A DNA stretch of 64,000 nt from Rhizobiales bacterium GAS188. Its GTDB lineage: Bacteria; Pseudomonadota; Alphaproteobacteria; Rhizobiales; Beijerinckiaceae. The DNA lies in NCBI GenBank assembly GCA_900104855.1, contig FNSS01000001.1, positions 7,573,001 to 7,637,000 on the forward strand, written 5' to 3'. The notes under the pieces were generated by a model that had not been told where the DNA came from, searched no databases, and saw only the letters and a list, made by a program, of their open reading frames with translations. Both the position numbers and the translations under genes were made by a program. Below, in pieces: positions 27,204 to 34,861 of this stretch; positions within the stretch are counted from its first letter, which is position 1; each line of letters opens with the position of its first letter.

Positions 27204-27277
27204 CTATCGATAGATAGAGGTTGACGCGTCGGTGCGCCAGCGCGTATCTAGTACGGTGCGGACCTACTGATAGATAG
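27204..27277. promoter_or_regulatory. Two TetR operator sites, mug / PEP-mutase-family promoter
   Basis: CTATCGATAGATAG at 27204-27217 and CTACTGATAGATAG at 27264-27277. The second is identical over 14 bases to the site at 22184-22197. They occupy the 245-bp divergent gap between the two genes. Confidence 0.75.
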
Positions 27278-27400
27278 ATATTCACGGATGATGCCATTCC
27301 GCAGTGGCACAGGCGGCGCATGTTGCTCTAGCGCGGGGTCCGCACTTCCAACGGACGGGCGAGCTCGCCGTCCCCGAGCGCATCAATTGAGGAGGATGCA

Positions 27401-28183
27401 ATGAACCAGATTGAAAAGACCAAGCGCTTTGGCGAGTTGCACGCGAAAGGCAAGCCGCTGCTGCTCTACAATGCGTGGGATGCCGGCAGCGCCAAAGCGA
27501 TTCTCGCTGCTGGCGCCAAGGCGATCGCGACGAGCAGTTGGTCTGTCGCGGAGGCCCAGGGCTATCGCGACGGCGAGGCCATCCCGATCGCGCTCGCCCA
27601 GCGGATCGTCGGGCGTATCGCAGCGACGATCGACGTGCCCGTCACCGTGGACTTCGAAGGTGGCTATAGCGAGGACGACGGCGAACTGGCTGGCAACATC
27701 TCGCGCCTTCTCGATACGGGCGTGATTGGTATCAATTTCGAGGACCGGGTCGTCAAGGGCGCGGGTCTCTACGATATCGACCGGCAAGCGCGCCGGATCT
27801 CCGCTATCCGCAAGACAGCCGAGCTGAAGGGCGTCGAGCTGTTCATCAACGCGCGGACCGACGTGTTCTTTGAACATGGCGATGACCCGGCGCAGGTTGT
27901 CGGCGAGGCTCTCGACAGGGCCAAAGCCTACGCGGTGGCAGGCGCGTCCGGCTACTTCGTCCCCGGTTTGGTGGACGATGCACTGATCGGGCGCATCTGC
28001 GAGGGTGTCTCGCTGCCCGTGAACGTCATGGTCAAGGAGGGCGTGCCATCGAACGCTCGGCTCGCCGAACTCGGCGTCGCCCGCATCAGCTACGGTCCGA
28101 TTCCATACATCCGCTCGATGAAGACACTCGAGCAAGAAGGGAGGACGGCGTTGAACGAAGCCGCCGCGCGTTCGGAGGGTTGA
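27401..28183 (+). CDS. Isocitrate lyase/PEP mutase superfamily enzyme
   Basis: A 260-residue TIM-barrel protein. Landmarks are NAWDAGSAKAIL, the metal-binding stretch PVTVDFEGGYSEDDGEL, GINFEDRVV and FINARTDVF. The Cys of the KKCGH motif of true isocitrate lyases is absent, so it belongs with the methylisocitrate-lyase-like/oxaloacetate-hydrolase-like members that cleave or hydrolyse C-C or C-P bonds. It ends three bases before the next ATG, so it is co-translated with the alpha/beta-hydrolase. Reaction not assignable from sequence. Confidence 0.85.
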   Translation: MNQIEKTKRFGELHAKGKPLLLYNAWDAGSAKAILAAGAKAIATSSWSVAEAQGYRDGEAIPIALAQRIVGRIAATIDVPVTVDFEGGYSEDDGELAGNISRLLDTGVIGINFEDRVVKGAGLYDIDRQARRISAIRKTAELKGVELFINARTDVFFEHGDDPAQVVGEALDRAKAYAVAGASGYFVPGLVDDALIGRICEGVSLPVNVMVKEGVPSNARLAELGVARISYGPIPYIRSMKTLEQEGRTALNEAAARSEG

Positions 28184-28186
28184 GCC

Positions 28187-29047
28187 ATGAGCAGCCAGCA
28201 AATCCCAACCATGACTCACAGCGTCGAGACGCCTTCAGGCCGCATCAGCTACGCATCCGCTGGATCCGGGCCGGTTGCGCTCTTCGTGCATGGCGTGGTG
28301 TTGAATAAGCATCTGTGGCGGCACCAGCTGGCGGGGTTGTCTGACATCCGCCGCTGCATCGCGGTGGATCTCCTGGCACATGGCGACACTGAGATCGCGC
28401 CGGATCAAGATGTCTCCGTGACCGCCAATGCGAAGATGCTGAAAGAGGTGCTCGATGCCTTGAAGATCGATCAGGTCGACCTGGTCGGCAATGACAGCGG
28501 CGGCGGCATTGCCCAGATCTTCGCGGCGCTCAACCCTGAGCGGATGCGGACGTTGACCCTTACCAACTGCGACACCCACGACAACTGGCCGCCCGAGGCG
28601 TTCAAGCCATTCGTGGACATGGTCAAGGCCGGCGGCCTGCGTGACACGCTGAACGCCATGCTCGCTGACAAGACGATCTTTCGTTCACCCGGCGCACTTG
28701 GGCCGGGCTATGAGCAGCCTGAGATCGTCACCGACGAAGACATCGAGATCTACCTCCGACCCCTGGTGCGGACCGAACAGCGCACCCGCGACGTGCAGCG
28801 CTTCGTCGAGGCTTTCGATAACAAGCACACACGGGCGATCGAACCTCAGCTACGGGCGTTGCGGGCTCCAACCCTCATTGCCTGGGCTGCGGATGACATC
28901 TACTTCCCAACGAAGTGGGCGCATTGGCTCGCAGGGGCGATTCCCGGAGCGAAGCCGCCGGTGGAGCTGGAGGGCGCCCGACTCTTCTTCCCGGAAGAAC
29001 GAGCAGACGAGTTCAATCGACTATTGCGCAATCATTTGATCGCCTGA
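28187..29047 (+). CDS. Alpha/beta-hydrolase with Asp nucleophile elbow
   Basis: A 286-residue cytoplasmic alpha/beta-hydrolase. The elbow is VGNDSGGGIAQ, in which the nucleophile position is Asp, as in haloalkane dehalogenases and epoxide hydrolases, not Ser. An HGVVLNKHLW oxyanion region precedes it and a late Asp (AWAADDIYFP) is present. The expected catalytic His near the end is not obvious: the C-terminus reads LEGARLFFPEERADEF. It may therefore be an altered or inactive member. It is coupled to the PEP-mutase-family gene. Confidence 0.8.
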   Translation: MSSQQIPTMTHSVETPSGRISYASAGSGPVALFVHGVVLNKHLWRHQLAGLSDIRRCIAVDLLAHGDTEIAPDQDVSVTANAKMLKEVLDALKIDQVDLVGNDSGGGIAQIFAALNPERMRTLTLTNCDTHDNWPPEAFKPFVDMVKAGGLRDTLNAMLADKTIFRSPGALGPGYEQPEIVTDEDIEIYLRPLVRTEQRTRDVQRFVEAFDNKHTRAIEPQLRALRAPTLIAWAADDIYFPTKWAHWLAGAIPGAKPPVELEGARLFFPEERADEFNRLLRNHLIA

Positions 29048-29106
29048 GTTCCCGGCTCACGCGATTCGAGATCGCCGAAGCAAATTGTATCAGTGAGGCA
29101 TCGCGT

Positions 29107-30738
29107 ATGCTGCTGGAAGACCGACTAGCGCAGATCGTACCGACGTTAACTCCGGCTCAGATCGAATTCGCCCTTCGCTTTGCAAGCGGCCCAGCGAAGC
29201 ACTTCGCGCCAGACGAAAAGCTTCTTGATGTCGGCGATCGGAACATGGCCGTGTGGCTAGTGATCGAGGGAAGCATTGTTGCGAGCCGACGGGATGGTTT
29301 GGGTCGCGAGCGGATATTTGCCACCGGCGGTCCAGGCCAGTTCAGCGGAGAGGTGAGCGACCTGGCAGGGCATGCATCGTTGGCCATGGTCTGTGCGGGC
29401 CCGGACGGATGCACCGCCTATCCGTTCGATTTGCCCCATCTTCGTGCGCTTCTCATCAGCAGCGCAGACATCGGCGAGCTGATGATGCGTGCTTTCATTC
29501 TGCGGCGCGCAGCGCTGCTGGAAGGGGACAGCGTTGGTTCAGTCATTCTCGGAGAAGCAGGCTCGGTGGACACGGTCCGCCTCCGGGGCCTGCTCTCTCG
29601 AAACAGCTACCCACACTCGCTGATCGACGCGGAGGGTCCTGAGGGTAAAGCCCTCGTCGTACGTTTGGGCGTGCAGCCCACTGATTTGCCGATCTTGATC
29701 TGTCCGAACGGGACGGTACTCCGTCGGCCGAGCGACGCCGAAGCCGGAGTGGGCTTGGGAATCGTGCCCGACATCAAGCAGGGAACCCAGTACGACGTGA
29801 TCGTCGTCGGAGCAGGCCCGGCTGGCCTCGCTACAGCCGTGTATTCGGCATCGGAGGGTCTCTCGGTTATGGTTCTTGATAGCCGCTCGTTCGGGGGTCA
29901 GGCCGGTGCTTCCTCGAGGATCGAGAACTATCTCGGATTTCCAACCGGCATCTCCGGCCAAGCGCTGACGGCACGCGCATTTATACAAGCGCAGAAATTC
30001 GGTGCACAATTTGCAGTCCCCGTTTCGGTCGGTGAACTTGATTGTTCGCCGCCATTGCACCGCATTGCACTCGACAACGGCATCTCGATCTATGGGCGAA
30101 CGGTCGTGATTGCATCTGGTGCGCGGTACCGGCGACCTAAAATCGAAAATCTCGCCCGGTTCGAAGGATCCAGCGTCTCGTATTGGGCAACGCCAATCGA
30201 AGCAAACTTGTGCGGTGGACGCGATATCGTTCTGGTTGGTGGGGGAAATTCCGCTGGCCAGGCCGCAGTCTTCCTCGCGGCGTATGCACGCCGAGTGAAT
30301 CTTACGGTCCGTTCCTCCGGTCTTGATGCTTCGATGTCCCGCTATCTGATCGATCGAATCGCGGCGACACCGAACATTGAGCTGCGGGTCAATACGGAGG
30401 TGACGGGTCTCACGAGTGCGGCCGATGGTTCATTGGAGTGCGTCGAAATGACTTGCCGCAATGGTGGCGCCATCTTCCGGGTCAATGCGCAATACCTGTT
30501 TCTGTTCATCGGGGCCGATCCGAACACTCAATGGCTTGACCGTCGCATCGCGCTCGACGACAAAGGCTTCGTTACGACCGGAATTGGCCCAAGACAGCCG
30601 TTAGAGACAAGCAGTCCTGGTGTTTTTGCGGTCGGAGACGTGCGCTCGGGCTCGACAAAGCGTGTGGCCGCGGGCGTCGGCGAAGGTGCCGCTGCCGTGG
30701 CTCAGATCCATTCGTATTTGGCCGCCCTTAGCTCGTAA
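29107..30738 (+). CDS. Cyclic-nucleotide-binding-domain/thioredoxin-reductase-like fusion
   Basis: A 543-residue fusion. Residues ~10-130 form a CNMP/Crp-like cupin barrel (HFAPDEKLLDVGDRN, then WLVIEGSIVASRR and GPGQFSGEVSDLAG). Residues ~140-225 form a connecting domain. From ~230 on it is a two-dinucleotide-domain flavoprotein (VVGAGPAGLATAVY for FAD, LVGGGNSAGQAAVFLA for NAD(P)H, and FAVGDVRSG). The redox-active Cys-x-x-Cys of thioredoxin reductase is replaced by SYWATPIEANLCGG, so it should act as a one-component NAD(P)H oxidoreductase, perhaps regulated by ligand binding to the barrel. The start is set at 29107; it follows the hydrolase by 59 bp. Confidence 0.88.
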   Translation: MLLEDRLAQIVPTLTPAQIEFALRFASGPAKHFAPDEKLLDVGDRNMAVWLVIEGSIVASRRDGLGRERIFATGGPGQFSGEVSDLAGHASLAMVCAGPDGCTAYPFDLPHLRALLISSADIGELMMRAFILRRAALLEGDSVGSVILGEAGSVDTVRLRGLLSRNSYPHSLIDAEGPEGKALVVRLGVQPTDLPILICPNGTVLRRPSDAEAGVGLGIVPDIKQGTQYDVIVVGAGPAGLATAVYSASEGLSVMVLDSRSFGGQAGASSRIENYLGFPTGISGQALTARAFIQAQKFGAQFAVPVSVGELDCSPPLHRIALDNGISIYGRTVVIASGARYRRPKIENLARFEGSSVSYWATPIEANLCGGRDIVLVGGGNSAGQAAVFLAAYARRVNLTVRSSGLDASMSRYLIDRIAATPNIELRVNTEVTGLTSAADGSLECVEMTCRNGGAIFRVNAQYLFLFIGADPNTQWLDRRIALDDKGFVTTGIGPRQPLETSSPGVFAVGDVRSGSTKRVAAGVGEGAAAVAQIHSYLAALSS

Positions 30739-30992
30739 CAGTTGCGGAGCGAGATCAACCGAACGTTTTCGATAGTCGCTGATCTAGCGGTGCGACTTCG
30801 TTCTCGCTATCTCAATGGCTACGGTCGTCTCTCGGTACGCATCCACGATTTCACGATCTATCGCCGCTCCTGGAACCCTCGTCCTTCGAAAATCGCAGGC
30901 ATCGCCTTCTCGATCCGCGCGGTCCGGGTGCCAGACTTCTTCGCGCCGGCGAAGTGAAACAGATATTGCGCCGGACGAAGCAATTCGTCTCG

Positions 30993-31898
30993 CTATTCCA
31001 GATACGGCGTCAGCACATCTTCGATCCATTTCATGAATGCGCGGACTCGGCGCGACAGACTGCTCCGATGTGCTACGACGAGGGACACGGCGAGCGCCCG
31101 GCGACGAAAATCGGGTATGATCTCCACAAGCGCTCCACTCTCGAGGTATCGGCCAATCCCCAAGAGTGGCGCCTGAATCAGGCCAAGGCCGGCGAGGGCA
31201 GCGGCTTCGTAGGTCTGCGCGCTGTTGACGTGTAGCGCACCTGGCAACTGAAGCGTCGCGTAGCTGTCGCCGTCCGGATATTCCCATCCATAGGGTCTTG
31301 CGCCCAGCGTCGTCGAAAAATGAATTGTCCGATGTTCCTGACGCTGGAGATCTTCTAGCGATCGAGGGACGCCATAGCGCGCCAGATAGGCGGGACTGGC
31401 AGCGTTGACCATGCGCAACAGGCCCAGCGGGCGGGAAATCAGCGTCTCGTCCCCAATGGGTCCAAGCCGCAATACACAGTCGAACCCCTCTTGAACCAGA
31501 TCGACTTGCCGATCCGTACTCGACACCTCCAGCTCCAACTCGGGGTGAGTCGCCATGAAATCCGGCAAGGCCGGCACGATCGTTGTGCGCGCCACCTCGG
31601 TCGGAAGATCGACCCGTAAACGCCCGCGAAGTGCCACGCGATCGCCTGCGAACATCGAATGTAGGTCATCGACTTCAGCAAGCAGATCGCGCGCACGCAC
31701 ATGAAATACCCGTCCGTCTTCGGTCAACTGCACGCTGCGCGTCGTCCGGTGCAGGAGCCTGACACCGACATCTTCTTCCAGCTTCCGGACCGCCGTTGAG
31801 GCCCTCCCCTTTTGGACGCCCAGGCTAGCGGCTGCGCGGGTGAAGCTCCCCATTTCCGCTACCGTTATGAAAATGAGGATGGGTTCGAGATTCTGCAT
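30993..31898 (-). CDS. LysR-family transcriptional regulator
   Basis: A 301-residue LysR protein of a different branch from the other two: the HTH is FTRAAASLGVQKGRASTAVR and the wing LLHRTTRSVQLTEDG. The effector domain (residues ~90-295) has LRVDLPTEVARTTIVPALPDF. It is divergent from the DoxX-like gene (119-bp gap), so it likely regulates that gene and the NmrA-like gene after it. The stretch 30739-30992 between this stop and the flavoprotein contains nothing I recognise. Confidence 0.9.
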   Translation of the reverse strand: MQNLEPILIFITVAEMGSFTRAAASLGVQKGRASTAVRKLEEDVGVRLLHRTTRSVQLTEDGRVFHVRARDLLAEVDDLHSMFAGDRVALRGRLRVDLPTEVARTTIVPALPDFMATHPELELEVSSTDRQVDLVQEGFDCVLRLGPIGDETLISRPLGLLRMVNAASPAYLARYGVPRSLEDLQRQEHRTIHFSTTLGARPYGWEYPDGDSYATLQLPGALHVNSAQTYEAAALAGLGLIQAPLLGIGRYLESGALVEIIPDFRRRALAVSLVVAHRSSLSRRVRAFMKWIEDVLTPYLE

Positions 31899-32017
31899 CT
31901 TCGTGCCTCGGTATTGTTCCTCACAGAGATAACAGTGAGTTCATTTTCTCGATGTTTATCATACCTGAGAGACACAGTAAGCTCCGAATATGGGATCCCC
32001 CCATCGGAGAATGACGA

Positions 32018-32440
32018 GTGTCCGAAACTATGAAGCTGCATCACGTGCCTGAAACGATGACCTTGCATCGCGCCCTGTGGGCCGGCCCGATAATGAGCGC
32101 GTTTGTCGTTATCGCTCTGGTGGCAGACGGCACTATTCAGCTTTTCGCGCCGAGACAGATCGCGAGCATGCTGCAGGAAACCGGGTTCGCGATGGACCTG
32201 ACCCGTGTCGTGGGTCCGATCATACTCGCCTGCGCCATCCTTTACGCCATCCCGGCCACCGCCGTCCTCGGCGCGATCCTGGTGACGGGCTTTTTGGGAG
32301 GTGCCATCTGCGCCCATGTCCGCATTGGTGAGTTGGGGTCGCCGCCGGAAATCGTTTCCCTGCTTCTGGGCGCGATGACATGGGGCGGCCTCTACGCGCG
32401 CGATCCCCGTATCCGGGCCATTCTGCCGCTCATCCGTTGA
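32018..32440 (+). CDS. DoxX-like/DUF4345-type membrane protein
   Basis: A 140-residue protein with four hydrophobic segments (around residues 22-42, 62-82, 84-100 and 112-125). The pattern ALWAGPIMSAFVVIALVADG, the central MLQETGF and the glycine-rich VLGAILVTGFLGGAICAHVR match the DoxX-like superfamily of small four-helix membrane proteins. A GTG at 32018 is the likely start; an ATG follows four codons later. It precedes the NmrA-like gene by 45 bp. Such pairs are common in LysR-controlled units. Precise role unknown. Confidence 0.7.
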   Translation: MSETMKLHHVPETMTLHRALWAGPIMSAFVVIALVADGTIQLFAPRQIASMLQETGFAMDLTRVVGPIILACAILYAIPATAVLGAILVTGFLGGAICAHVRIGELGSPPEIVSLLLGAMTWGGLYARDPRIRAILPLIR

Positions 32441-32485
32441 ACCAACAGGGGCAGTGCTCTGTCCCTCAAGATCAGGAGAAAACAC

Positions 32486-33358
32486 ATGTTTTTAGTAATG
32501 GGAATCACGGGAAAAGTGGGCGGCGCAACGGCAGAACATCTGTTGGCGCACGGCAAGGAGGTACGCGCGCTGGTCCGCAATCGCGAGAGGGCGGCTAACT
32601 GGGCGAACCAGGGCGTGGAACTGGTAGACGGCGATTGGAATGATTCGGCAGCCATCGAGCAAGCGCTCAAAGGCGTCGAAGGCGCGTTTGTCATGTTGCC
32701 GGCTGTCTGGGCGCCCTCGCCCGATTACAAAGAAGCAAAGGGCGTGATTGCAAGCTATGTCGAGGCGCTCACCAAGGCAGCGCCGCCGCGAGTGGTTGCG
32801 CTTTCGTCGATGGGTGCGAACAGGACCAGCGGGCTTGGGATGATCACGGCCTTGTCGCTTCTGGAGCAAGGCTTTCGCGACCTGATATCGCCAATCGCAT
32901 TTGTGCGCGCAGGTGGATTCTTCGAAAACTTCCTCTACGGCTTGCAGGTCGCCCAGGGCGGAACGCTACTGGTCTACTACAATCCGACAAACCGGAAATC
33001 GACCATGGTCGCGACGAACGACATCGGCACGGAGGTCGCAACCCTTTTGACCGGGCCAGCGTGGTCAGGGCAGCGCGTCGTTGAGCTTGGTTCGATGGTC
33101 AGCGCGGATGAAGTCGCGGAGCAATTGGGTGAAGTCCTGAATCTCGACGTGAAAGCCTTTGCAGTCCCGCGTGCAGGGTGGGCGGAAGCGTTCGAGCAAT
33201 TCGGCATCCCGAAGGGCCACACCGGACCTGCCGAAGAAATGTTTGAGGCCGTGAACGCGGGATGGATGGACCTCGGCGTCCAGGGCACGGAGCACGTCGC
33301 GGGGACGACGCGCGCACGCGACGTCTTCGCGGCGGCGCAGCATGCCGTCACGGCGTGA
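32486..33358 (+). CDS. NmrA-like NAD(P)-binding protein
   Basis: A 290-residue atypical SDR: FLVMGITGKVGGATAEHLLA is the NAD(P)-binding turn, followed by ALVRNRERAANW and GDWNDSAAI. Residues 105-130 (VVALSSMGANRTSGLG) and RAGGFFENFLYGL fit NmrA/quinone-reductase-2-like proteins. It is the second gene after the divergent LysR. Its stop overlaps the GTG of a truncated homologue at 33355, evidence of an ancestral tandem pair. Confidence 0.88.
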   Translation: MFLVMGITGKVGGATAEHLLAHGKEVRALVRNRERAANWANQGVELVDGDWNDSAAIEQALKGVEGAFVMLPAVWAPSPDYKEAKGVIASYVEALTKAAPPRVVALSSMGANRTSGLGMITALSLLEQGFRDLISPIAFVRAGGFFENFLYGLQVAQGGTLLVYYNPTNRKSTMVATNDIGTEVATLLTGPAWSGQRVVELGSMVSADEVAEQLGEVLNLDVKAFAVPRAGWAEAFEQFGIPKGHTGPAEEMFEAVNAGWMDLGVQGTEHVAGTTRARDVFAAAQHAVTA

Positions 33359-33559
33359 AGGTTCTTGTTTTGGGTGTAACGGGCGGGAACGGGACGGCTG
33401 ATCGTCCGCGACGCTGTAGCAAAGGGCCATTCCGTCGTGGCGCTGGTTCGCTCGAAGGCCCGCGCCTCCGATCTTGCGGGAGCCGACCTGATCGAAGGCG
33501 ATGCTCGCGACGAGAGCGCCCTTATACGCGCCTTGGCGTATCGTCCAGGTTTTTGCTAG
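33355..33559 (+). pseudogene. Truncated, frameshifted NmrA-like gene
   Basis: A GTG at 33355 overlaps the stop of the preceding gene and opens MKVLVLGVTGGNGT, a fresh NAD(P)-binding turn. After a frameshift near 33390 a second frame continues with LIVRDAVAKGHSVVALVR and GADLIEGDARDESALIRAL, then stops at 33557-33559. Only about 65 of the expected ~210-280 residues remain. It is the stump of a second NmrA-like gene that was translationally coupled to the first. Confidence 0.75.
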
Positions 33560-33952
33560 CCGTGACGGTCTTTTTCGGACTGGGCCAATCGTGAAGGCGT
33601 AGCCAATGAACGTCAAAAATCGACCAATCGATGCCGATAGTCGCTGAAACCGAGCAGATTTCGAATCACCGAAATTCCCCTTTGAAATCAAGAGTCAAAA
33701 TTTCTGACGGATCGGTGAGACGGTTCTTCGTCAAACGCAGAAAAATTTGCGTCGTTAGATCAATGCGTTACCATGGCTTAGAACAATCGAGTGGGAAGGG
33801 TTCCGTGATATTGCTCATTCGCACGTTCGAGCCCAGGCTTCGCAAAAAGCGGCGCCTAGGCTGTTCGGCCTTTCGTCGCAATCGGCGATGAGTTGTCGAA
33901 CCCGCCACGTCTACGGCGACGTTTGCCACGCGCTGCTTTTCAATGCTTCGGG
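33560..33952. other. Non-coding stretch at the end of the 32-kb module
   Basis: About 390 bp, locally less GC-rich than its surroundings, between the broken NmrA-like gene and the second direct repeat. I find no gene or structural RNA. If the repeat is an element end, this is the opposite terminus of the neighbouring element. Confidence 0.45.
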
Positions 33953-34660
33953 CCTTGGCAAGGTTGTGATCCGGCAGGAGGTCTGACCCCTCATCGGCCC
34001 GACGCCGCTCGCTGCACCTAAGGTCCCTCCCCTCCCGCCTCTCTCAACTTTCAGGCCGATTCCACGTTTCGTCGATCCGAATTCGCCGGAATCGAAGCGA
34101 CATCTGGGGTTTGCTACACATCCGAATTCCACGCCAGCGCAGCCGTTCATGCGACCGGGCTGCTACGCCTATTTGCATTTGGGCGGTCACCGATAACGTG
34201 GGATCAAGCCGCCTCGCGCTCAGCAGCACGATAGCGGCCATAAGCGACCTTGATCAGTAGGCCCTCGTCGCACATGCGCGCCAGGTAGAAACGAGGAACA
34301 CCAATGTCGGAGAAGTCACGCGTGCGGACAGTGCCCAACTGGCGAGCCAAGGCGATCGCACGCTCTCTGAGTGATGGCTTTGGCTCGCCCGTCAAGCGTC
34401 GCGCCTCCGCCCGGTCCCGGTCGCGTTTGCGCATCTTGGCGGGCTTGGGCGTAGTCCGGAGTAGGGAAATAGAAAACTCGTAGTTCGCAGTTTCGTTCAG
34501 CCCGGGGAGCCAAGCCTACGCTAGAGCACGAAATCACCCGCCCTCACCTGCCAAAGCTCTCCAGAGTACGACCTCCCACTTCTGTCAAGCTCCGACTGAT
34601 CGCGTTTCCTTCGTGGTTTTGGCGTTCGCATCGTGGGTTCGGTGTTCGCATCGACAAGAG
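33953..34660. repeat. Direct repeat copy 2 (island end)
   Basis: Second copy of the repeat at 1493-2200, same orientation, offset 32460. It starts with CCTTGGCAAGGTTGTG but lacks the T arm and acceptor end of the tRNA, which are replaced by CAATGCTTCGGG on the left. The shared boundary thus lies in the anticodon stem-loop. Confidence 0.9.
34204..34434 (-). CDS. AbiEi-like winged-helix protein (copy 2)
   Basis: A 76-residue product, nearly the same as copy 1 (1687-1974) over its first ~75 residues, including LARQLGTVRTRDFSDIGVPR. Here the frame ends at AEREAA, and this is probably the original length. A toxin partner is absent. Differences from copy 1 are a few conservative or silent changes (Ala to Thr, Met to Ile), which suggests the frame has been under some selection. 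Confidence 0.5.
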   Translation of the reverse strand: MRKRDRDRAEARRLTGEPKPSLRERAIALARQLGTVRTRDFSDIGVPRFYLARMCDEGLLIKVAYGRYRAAEREAA

Positions 34661-34861
34661 GCGCTCAGCCGCCGAGAATAATTGATCGCCGAGTTGTCCG
34701 ACCGACAATTCGCCGCCCATACATGTATTTCCATAGGGTGCCCGCCAGGCGGGGCTGCGCTATTTTGCGGAATGAACTGGCACCCCTGGAGTGTGGACCA
34801 CAGTGGTATGTTGGACGCCGACGCCGCGGAGGTAAGTGCCCCCCGGCAGGAGCAGCCGACC

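Noticed and set aside
33631-33891. 86-residue plus-strand frame before the second repeat
   Set aside because: Basic composition, no motif, no good ribosome-binding site, and located at an island junction.
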